From: Victivallales bacterium | Lineage (GTDB): Bacteria > Verrucomicrobiota > Lentisphaeria > Victivallales > UBA1829 | Direction: 5' to 3' | DNA length: 8,025 nt | NCBI GenBank assembly: GCA_016285335.1 | Contig: JAEEQO010000141.1 | Span: 1 to 8,025 of the forward strand | Shown here: one piece after another, positions 1 to 6,500 of the stretch | Layout of the letters: every line of letters begins with the position of its first letter | Position numbering within the stretch: position 1 is the stretch's first letter | The notes under the pieces: generated by a model | Seen by the model: only the letters and a program-made list of their open reading frames with translations | Databases searched by the model: none | Told to the model about the DNA's origin: nothing | Made by a program: the position numbers and the translations under genes

Positions 1-524
1 TCGGCCTGCCGCTGAACTGCGCGCTCACGGAGTCCGTGCAGTGGTTCGAGCGCACGCTGGACGATTCGGCGAACCGCCGCATCGTGATCGGCGAGGCGTT
101 CCTGACCGCGGACGTGATCCTGTCGCTGCTCACGAACATCACGAACGGGCTTCAGGTGTGGCCGAAGGTCATCGCCGCCCACATCCGCGCCGAACTGCCG
201 TTCATGGCCACCGAAAACATCATCATGGAGGCCGTGAAGGCAGGTGGCGACCGCCAGGAACTCCACGAGCACATCCGCATGCACTCCATGGAGGCCGCCC
301 GCACCGTGAAGGAAGGCGGCGGCGAAAACGACCTGATCGCCCGGTTGAAGACCGACCCGCTTTTTGCGTCCGTGGCGGACCGTTTCGACGAGATATTGAA
401 GCCGGAGACGTTCACCGGCATGGCGTCCCAGCAGGTCGCGGACTACCTCGCGACCGTGGTCCGGCCCGCGCTCGAAGCGCATGCCGCCGACCGCACCTCT
501 CATGAGGAGGAGGTCCGGGTATGA
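1..524 (+). CDS. purB: Adenylosuccinate lyase, C-terminal part (5' end lies outside the window)
   Basis: This is the C-terminal part of adenylosuccinate lyase, the cytoplasmic fumarase/aspartase-superfamily enzyme that releases fumarate from SAICAR and from adenylosuccinate in purine and AMP synthesis. The reading frame is open from base 3 with no stop, so the gene begins upstream; the GTG at 36 is an internal Val codon, not a start. The visible part holds the conserved stretch [14 protein letters not shown], then [12 protein letters not shown], the C-terminal-domain segment with MVKAGG-like [22 protein letters not shown] and FTGMASQQV. These blocks match the long animal-type ADSL form much better than the short Bacillus/E. 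coli forms. The catalytic signature loop lies off the left edge and cannot be checked. The stop codon overlaps the start of the next gene by four bases, implying one operon. The identification rests on remembered family motifs. Confidence 0.94.
   Translation, partial: GLPLNCALTESVQWFERTLDDSANRRIVIGEAFLTADVILSLLTNITNGLQVWPKVIAAHIRAELPFMATENIIMEAVKAGGDRQELHEHIRMHSMEAARTVKEGGGENDLIARLKTDPLFASVADRFDEILKPETFTGMASQQVADYLATVVRPALEAHAADRTSHEEEVRV
505..513 (+). promoter_or_regulatory. Ribosome binding site of the M32 carboxypeptidase gene
   Basis: Two overlapping AGGAGG cores lie inside the last codons of purB, 7 to 10 bases before the ATG at 521. This strong site supports that start. Together with the ATGA stop/start overlap it suggests translational coupling to purB. 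Confidence 0.65.
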
Positions 525-2017
525 GCGACTGCCAGGACCGTCCCTGGGACTCCCGGCTCGCCCCGCTGCTGAAGCGGACCGCCGAGATCCGCGACCTGAA
601 CGCGGCGCTTGCCGTGCTCGGCTGGGACCAGCAGGTCTATATGCCGTCGGGAGCCGCTGAGGGCCGCGCCGCCCAGCTCGAAACGCTGACCGTGATCGTG
701 CACGAGAAATCGACCGATCCGGTTTACGGCGACCTGATCCGCGAGGCCGCCGCGATGGACTTCGAGCCTGACAGCGACGAAGCGGCGCTCATCCGCCGCC
801 TCGAACGCGATTTCCGCAAGAAACAGGCGGTGCCCGCCGAGCTCGCCGGACGCATCGCGCGCCAGTGCGGCGAAACGCAGTCGGCATGGGAGGCGGCGTA
901 CGCCGCGTCGGATTTCCGGCTTTGCTCCGAATCGCTGAAGAAGCTGCTTGCGCTGGAACGCGAATACGCGGACTGTTTCCCCGAGGCCGGGAGCCGCTAC
1001 AACGCCATGCTGGACGACTACGAGGAAGGGCTTACGACGTCCACGCTCGACAGGATCATCCCGCCGCTCAAACAGGGGCTGGAAACGCTTTTGGCGGAGA
1101 TCATGGCGCGTCCAGCGCCCGACGATTCGTTTCTGTATCGGGACTACGACACGGACGCCCAGCTGGCGTTCTGCCGCCGCCTGACCGAAGCCATGGGCTT
1201 CGATTACACGCACGGCCGCCTCGACCTTTCCACGCATCCCTTCACCACGGATTTCGGGCTGGACGACGTCCGCATCACGACCCGCGTGCGCCGCAATGAG
1301 CCCGCGAACTGCATTTTCAGCTGCATTCACGAATGCGGTCATGCGATGTACCAGCAGGGGATCGCGAAGAAATACGCCGGGACGCCGCTTTCCGACGGCG
1401 CGTCGCTGGCGTTCCACGAATCGCAGTCGCGGTTCTGGGAGAACATCCTCGGCCGTTCGCCCGAATTCTGGCGCAATTTCTACCCGGACCTCGTCCGCAC
1501 GTTCCCCGCGAACTTGCAGGACGTCCCTCTCGAAGCCTTCCTGAAGGCCGTGAACCGCGTGCGTCCGTCGTTCATCCGCACGGAATCCGATGAGGTGACC
1601 TACAACCTGCACATCATTCTGCGCGTGGAGCTGGAACGTGCCCTGATCGAGGACAAGCTCGCCGTGGACGACCTTCCGGCGGCATGGAACGACGCGTTCG
1701 AGCGCAGTTTCGGCATCCGCCCCGCGAACGACCGCGAAGGCGTCCTGCAGGACGTCCACTGGTACAGCGGCGGCGTGGGGTATTTCCCGACCTACATGCT
1801 GGGCAACCTGATCGGCGCGATGCTGAAGGAACGCCTGTTCGCCGAAGGTCTGCCGGAAACGCCGCACGACGCACTTGCCATCCTGCGCGACCGCGTGTAC
1901 CGGTTCGGCGCAAAATACGCGCCGTCCGACTTCCTGCGCCGCCTGACCGGAAGCGCCGTGCCGGACGCCGCGCCGTTCCTGCGTTATCTGCGGGAAAAAC
2001 ATCTTGGAGAAAAGTAA
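521..2017 (+). CDS. M32-family metallocarboxypeptidase (carboxypeptidase Taq type)
   Basis: This 498-residue protein is a zinc carboxypeptidase of MEROPS family M32, which removes C-terminal residues from peptides, normally in the cytoplasm. Its length is typical for the family. The zinc site is intact: HECGH at residues 270-274 gives the two His ligands and the catalytic Glu271, and Glu300 in [10 protein letters not shown] is the expected third ligand. Other M32 hallmarks are HPF at 239-241, the [14 protein letters not shown] block at 352-365 and GVLQDVHW at 407-414, which lie around the substrate groove in known structures. There is no signal peptide or membrane segment. The ATG start is supported by its strong ribosome binding site and the four-base overlap with purB. 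A role in peptide recycling is the usual assumption; nothing here links it mechanistically to purine synthesis. Confidence 0.95.
   Translation: MSDCQDRPWDSRLAPLLKRTAEIRDLNAALAVLGWDQQVYMPSGAAEGRAAQLETLTVIVHEKSTDPVYGDLIREAAAMDFEPDSDEAALIRRLERDFRKKQAVPAELAGRIARQCGETQSAWEAAYAASDFRLCSESLKKLLALEREYADCFPEAGSRYNAMLDDYEEGLTTSTLDRIIPPLKQGLETLLAEIMARPAPDDSFLYRDYDTDAQLAFCRRLTEAMGFDYTHGRLDLSTHPFTTDFGLDDVRITTRVRRNEPANCIFSCIHECGHAMYQQGIAKKYAGTPLSDGASLAFHESQSRFWENILGRSPEFWRNFYPDLVRTFPANLQDVPLEAFLKAVNRVRPSFIRTESDEVTYNLHIILRVELERALIEDKLAVDDLPAAWNDAFERSFGIRPANDREGVLQDVHWYSGGVGYFPTYMLGNLIGAMLKERLFAEGLPETPHDALAILRDRVYRFGAKYAPSDFLRRLTGSAVPDAAPFLRYLREKHLGEK
2006..2009 (+). promoter_or_regulatory. Ribosome binding site deciding the CPBP protease start
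   Basis: GGAG lies inside the final codons of the carboxypeptidase gene, nine bases before the ATG at 2019. An in-frame TTG at 2004 lies upstream of this site and would have to be served by something else, so the ATG is the better start. Confidence 0.5.
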
Positions 2018-2018
2018 T

Positions 2019-2945
2019 ATGAGATTGAACTACGATACTTTCACCGGACGCCGCAGCGTCTTTGTGCTCGTGGCGTTCCTGCTGATCCTGCTGGGCTGGG
2101 CGGCAAACGCCGTGGCATGGTCGAAGATCCCGGTCGATCCGTCCATGAGCAAAACCCAGCTTCTGGCCATGCAGCTGATCGCCCAGAACGCCGCTGTCGT
2201 GATCGCCGTGCTGATCGCGGCGGCGCTGACGGAGACCAATCGCTCCATGAAGGAGAAAATGGGGCTTCAAATGGCCCCGGAGTATTCCCTGCGGCACCTG
2301 TTCCCGGTCTTCGTCCTTGCCGCGCTGGTGACCTACGGTTCCCAGTACGGCCTGACGCGTCTGCTGAAAGCTTTCGGTCATGAACCGAAGCCGCAGTCCC
2401 TGGTGGATTTCTTCCGTACGCTGAAGCCTCTGGCGTTCGCCGGATTCGCCGCGATCACGGTGATCGCCGCGCCCATCGAGGAACTGGCGTTCCGCCATAT
2501 CCTGTACCGGCTGTTCCGCGCGGTTCTCTTCCGCAAGGAGGCGGCGGTCGCGGTGTCGCTGATCTTCGCGCTGTTCCACGTGTCGGTGGGGACTCTGCTC
2601 CATACAAAGCCGTTCCCGTGGGAAATGCTCGTGGTTCCGGTGGTCCCGCTGTTCCTTCTGGCGATGGTCCTGCAGTGGCAGTACGAAAAGAGCAAGTCGG
2701 TCATCCCGTCGGTGCTGATCCATGCCGGATTCAACCTGACGACCGTGTTCCTGCTGGTGCTCGAGGTCGCCTACGGCAAGCCGCAGGAAGCTCCTGCGGC
2801 GGAGAATGACAGCGCCGCGCCCGCGGAAACGGCCGTGGAGGCTCCGGCGGAAAACGGAGAGGCTGTCCCGGCGGAACATGACGGTTCCGCGCCCATGGCC
2901 GTGCCTGTGCAGGCTGTCGCTGTCCAGTGGGATTTTTGCGGATAA
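2019..2945 (+). CDS. CPBP-family intramembrane glutamic protease (Abi/CAAX-protease-like)
   Basis: This is a 308-residue polytopic inner-membrane protein of the CPBP family (Rce1-like, PF02517). It has about six to seven hydrophobic helices, the first at residues 13-34. The three catalytic motifs are present: EELAFR (Glu154, Glu155, Arg159), FHVSVG (His187) and HAGFN (His235, Asn239). An active intramembrane endopeptidase is therefore plausible. The substrate is unknown; bacterial relatives have been linked to bacteriocin maturation or immunity and to regulatory proteolysis. I chose the ATG at 2019, one base after the carboxypeptidase stop, because GGAG precedes it at good spacing; a TTG at 2004 would add five residues. 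Residues 255-308 form an odd hydrophilic tail rich in Ala, Pro and Glu with repeated PAE-like triplets, which the core family lacks. It is the last gene of the purB operon. Confidence 0.88.
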   Translation: MRLNYDTFTGRRSVFVLVAFLLILLGWAANAVAWSKIPVDPSMSKTQLLAMQLIAQNAAVVIAVLIAAALTETNRSMKEKMGLQMAPEYSLRHLFPVFVLAALVTYGSQYGLTRLLKAFGHEPKPQSLVDFFRTLKPLAFAGFAAITVIAAPIEELAFRHILYRLFRAVLFRKEAAVAVSLIFALFHVSVGTLLHTKPFPWEMLVVPVVPLFLLAMVLQWQYEKSKSVIPSVLIHAGFNLTTVFLLVLEVAYGKPQEAPAAENDSAAPAETAVEAPAENGEAVPAEHDGSAPMAVPVQAVAVQWDFCG

Positions 2946-2970
2946 GCCGAGATTGCCCGCAACTTTTTTT
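2936..2970 (+). terminator. Probable intrinsic terminator of the purB-M32-CPBP operon
   Basis: TTGCGG (2936-2941) pairs perfectly with CCGCAA (2957-2962) across a 15-base loop, and a run of seven T follows at 2964-2970. The left arm is within the last codons of the CPBP gene and the stop codon sits in the loop. The stem is only six pairs with a large loop, so strength is uncertain, but the T-run is the clearest in the window on this strand. Confidence 0.5.
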
Positions 2971-3056
2971 CAGATAATAGGAGATTTTTTCGGAAACATG
3001 CTAAGATTTGGCCGGACAGAAGGGTCTAATCGTTGAAACATGTTGGATGAGGGCTT
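2971..3056 (+). promoter_or_regulatory. Leader and likely promoter region of the sigma factor operon
   Basis: This leader is visibly richer in A and T than the coding DNA around it, and it follows a probable terminator, so a promoter for the next unit is expected. Two -10-like elements can be seen: GATAAT at 2973-2978 with no good -35, and TGCTAAGAT at 2999-3007, which reads as an extended -10 (TGN plus TAAGAT). GGAAAC at 2992-2997 resembles an ECF -35 element, but I see no convincing partner at 16-17 bases. The ribosome binding site of the sigma gene is GAGGG at 3049-3053, unusually close (three bases) to the ATG. A stop codon in frame at 3048-3050 rules out any upstream start. Confidence 0.3.
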
Positions 3057-3563
3057 ATGGAAACTAGGGAACAGGTCTTTGAACAGCTGATCAAAGAGAA
3101 GCTCGGGATGCTCCGGGGGACCGCGATGCGGATCCTCGGAAGCCCGGCGGACGTTGACGACGCCGTTCAGCAGGCTCTCCTGGCCGCGTGGCAGAAATAC
3201 GACGCCTTCCGCGGACAGTCGGAGTTCGCCACCTGGGTCACCAGAATCCTCCTCAACGTGTGCTACGACATGGTGCGTGATCGTGCCCGGGAACGCAGCG
3301 TCCTGGCGGATTACGGGGATTCGGGCGCAGTGTCCGGCGACGACGCCGAAGAGGCGCGTCTGCTGGACCGGCTGGAAGAGGCCGTCGCGCGGCTCCCCCG
3401 TCTCTACCGGGAATCGCTTTCGGTCGGGGTCCTCTCCGGACGCTCGCCGGAGGATGCCGCCGCGATGCTGGGCTGCTCCCGCAACACGTTGTACCAGCGG
3501 ATCCACAAAGCGAAACAATTACTGGCCAAATCCATCCGGGAGGTCTCTTATGAAGAAGCATAA
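3057..3563 (+). CDS. ECF-family RNA polymerase sigma factor
   Basis: This 168-residue protein is an extracytoplasmic-function sigma factor that would direct RNA polymerase to a small regulon. It has the minimal two-domain layout. Sigma region 2 spans about residues 16-80, with the DVDDAVQQALLAAWQ helix (32-46, core polymerase and -10 contacts) and FRGQSEFATWVTRILLN (51-67). An acidic linker at 85-100 follows, then region 4 at about 103-162 with LPRLYRE (113-119) and a helix-turn-helix at about 129-155 that would read the -35 element. There is no extra C-terminal domain. Its last 14 bases overlap the start of the large membrane protein in another frame, the usual arrangement of an ECF factor with its regulator. 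Autoregulation is common in the family but the leader shows no clear ECF promoter. The signal sensed is unknown. Confidence 0.94.
   Translation: METREQVFEQLIKEKLGMLRGTAMRILGSPADVDDAVQQALLAAWQKYDAFRGQSEFATWVTRILLNVCYDMVRDRARERSVLADYGDSGAVSGDDAEEARLLDRLEEAVARLPRLYRESLSVGVLSGRSPEDAAAMLGCSRNTLYQRIHKAKQLLAKSIREVSYEEA
3538..3543 (+). promoter_or_regulatory. Ribosome binding site of the VIT/VWA protein gene
   Basis: GGGAGG lies six bases before the ATG at 3550, inside the end of the sigma factor gene. This fixes the start of the large protein there, although the frame is open for some 400 bases upstream, and suggests coupled translation with the sigma factor. Confidence 0.65.
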
Positions 3564-6500
3564 CGACATCAACAACGGCGGGGCGGTCGAACTCGACGCG
3601 CTGCTCCGGAAACTGAAAGAGCGTCACGACGCCCGCGAACAATCCGGCATCTATGCGTCGGAGGACGAATTCCGCCGCCGTTTCTTCCAGGCGGCCCACG
3701 CGCAGGAACGTCCCCATTTCCCCATGATCTGGAAGGCCGCGGCCGGGATCGCCGTCTGCCTGCTGGCCTTCCAACTCGTCCTGACCACGCTGAAGGACGA
3801 TTCTTCCGCGGTCCGCGCCGGCAGTTACGGCGTCCCCGCGGCGGGCATGGTTGACGGTTACAATTATGCGGCGACGGGGGAAGAATCCGGGGCCGCGATG
3901 ATCGAAACGATGGCCGTGGCGATGGATGAAGATAATGCTTCCGGACGTCCGATGCTCATGATGGCCGTTCAGGAAGGCGGCGACGAAGCGGTCGAAGAAA
4001 TTGAGACCGATGCCGATGCCGCCGGGTTCTCCGGCGCGATGCTCCGCAATGCGCTGGCTGCCGCGAACGACGAGGTCGCCTACGATGATGCCGATGAAAT
4101 GCCCGTTGCGGCCGCAGCCACGGCCGGATTCGCGGCGCGTTCCGTCGGCGACGCTCCCGCCGGCGGTTTCGGCGGCGGCATGGGCGGTTTCGGCGGCGGT
4201 ATGGCCGGCGGATATGGCGGAGCCGCGCCCGCGTCCGTTACGACGGATGTGGCTGGCAGACGCCCCCGCACTATGGCACGCACGATGGAAATGGAAACAG
4301 TGAAGAAGGAGCATGCCGAGTCCGCCCGGATGACGGAGCAGTCCCTCCTGACTACGAACGCCGTCGCGAAGATGGTCCGGGTGGAAAAGGAATCCGCCGG
4401 AGCCGCTGAATCGAAAGATGTTGCCGGGGAACAAGCCCCGAGCATGATGAAGACCGCCGCGGTGCAGACTTTTGCGGCCGCCGCACCTCAGGAAAAAGGA
4501 GCACGAACCATGAATGAAACGCAAGACCTGATCGTCCGCCCGCGCCCGCGTCCGTTTGTCGAACCGCGCGTGATCCTGCCTCCGATCCGTATTCTCCCGC
4601 CGCCGCGTCCCGCCGATCCGAAGCTGGCCCCGGTCGTGGTGTCCGAGGTTTCCGCGAAGGTCCGCATCCGCGGCGAGATCGCCAGCACGGAGTTCGAGGC
4701 GGTCGTGAGCAATCCGAACCCGCTCGCGCTGGAAGGCGAATTCACGCTGCCGCTGCCCGCCGGGGCCACCGTGACCGGCGCCGCGCTGGACATCAACGGC
4801 AAGATGATCGACGCGTCCATCGTGGAAAAGAAGCGCGCGCAGGAGGTCTTCGAGGCCATCGAACGCAAGGGCGCGGACCCGGCGCTGATCGAGTCCGTCG
4901 GCGGCAACAGCTACCGCACCCGCGTGTATCCGATCCCGGCCAGAGGCTCCCGCCGCGTCCGCATCACATTCATCTCCGAGGTGGACCGCGTGGACGGCGC
5001 ACCGATCTTCACGCTGCCGATGCGTTTCGAAAACACGCTGGACAAGGCATCCATCCGCGTCGAGGTCATGGATCCCGCCGCCGCGCCGCAGGTCGAATCC
5101 TCGCCCTTCGCGAACCTCAACTTCACGCGCTGGGAGAATGCCCTGCTCGGTGAACGCACCCTCGAAAACATCGCGCTGCCGGAAGACCTCCGCATCACCG
5201 TGGCGGACAAGCCCGCGCCCGTGCAGGTCGAAAAGTTCGGCGGCGAAAACTTCTTCCTCGTCTCTTCGACGCTCCCCGCGACCGCGGCCGCCGCGGCGTT
5301 CGCGGCTCCGAAGTCCGTTTCCATCCTGTGGGACGCCTCCGGTTCCCGCGCTTCGAACGACCACGCGCCCGAATTCGAGCTGCTGAAGCAGTTCTTCGCC
5401 TCGGCCGCGATGAAGGACGCGACGGTCGACGTCGCCGTGTCCGTGCTCCGCAACACGCTGGAGCCCGCGAAGACGTTCACCGTGAAGAACGGCGACGCCG
5501 CCGCGCTGCTTGACTTCCTGAAGAAGACCGCGTACGACGGCGGCACCGACTTCCTCGGCATGGAGAAGTTCCTCGCCGCGGTCCCCGCCGACGCCTGCGC
5601 GTTCGTCTTCACCGACGGCATCCAGACCTTCGGCAAGGGCGCGGAGACCATCCCCGCCGCGAAGGGCCGCACCGCGTTCGTCTCCGTCTCCACCACGTCC
5701 GAGACGTCCTACATGGAATACCTCGCCGAGGCGTCCGGCGCGAACGCGCTGTACCTGAACCTCGCCCGCATGACCCCGGCTGCCGCGCTCGCCGACTTCC
5801 TCGCCGACGCCCCCTCTGCGCTTGAATTCGTGAAGATCGACGGCGCCGACGCGTCCGGCGCGGTCGCCAACGCCAGGGCATTCCGCGCGGGCGGCACGGT
5901 CCGCATCGCCGGCACGTTCCCGGACGGCAAGCACAAGCTCGAAGTGAAGGTCGCCGGACAGGATGCGATGACGTTCGAGCTTGACTCCGCGTCCGCGGTC
6001 GACGGAAAGATGATCCGCACGCTCTACGGCATGATGAAGCTCGAAGAACGCAAACGCAACCCGAAGACCACGCCGTCCGAATTCCTCACACTCGGTCAGA
6101 AATACGGCCTCGTGACGCCCGGCACCTCCATGCTCGTGCTCGAAAGCCTCGACCAGTACCTCGAATACAGCATCCGTCCGCCCGAGACCCTGCCCGAATG
6201 GCGCGCCAAATACGACGAACGCCAGGCGCAGATCGCGAAGGACAAGGCGAAGGAGAAGGACGACGAGAAGACCCGCGTCGAAAACCGCATCGGCGAGCTT
6301 TCGAAGCGCTACCAGAGCGAGATCATCGACTGGTATGACGGCAAGAAACGGCCGGATCCGGTCCGCAAGAGCTTCGGCGGCGGTGGCGGCTTCCGTCCGA
6401 TGAACGCCGAAGGCGCGGTCATGAGACAGTCCGCACCGGGCGCGGCCGGCGGTTTCGGCGGCGGCATGGGCGGCTTCGGCGGCGCGGCTGCCCGTCAGTC

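Noticed and set aside
36..524. Independent 162-residue gene starting at the GTG at 36
   Set aside because: The frame continues upstream without a stop and the family alignment covers the residues before it, so it is the middle of purB.
500..2002. A 500-codon minus-strand open frame opposite the M32 carboxypeptidase
   Set aside because: The plus-strand frame has complete catalytic motifs and a strong ribosome binding site; the opposite frame has only compositionally biased sequence.
1614..2879. A 421-codon minus-strand open frame across the M32 and CPBP genes
   Set aside because: It spans two well-supported plus-strand genes, is extremely rich in Arg, and shows no domain.
2992..3029. ECF-type promoter formed by GGAAAC (2992-2997) and GTCTAA (3024-3029)
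   Set aside because: The gap of 26 bases is far longer than the 16-17 bases expected of ECF promoters.
3154..3549. Upstream extension of the VIT/VWA frame through the sigma factor gene
   Set aside because: This stretch is the out-of-frame reading of the sigma gene; the start at 3550 has a good ribosome binding site and the normal short overlap.
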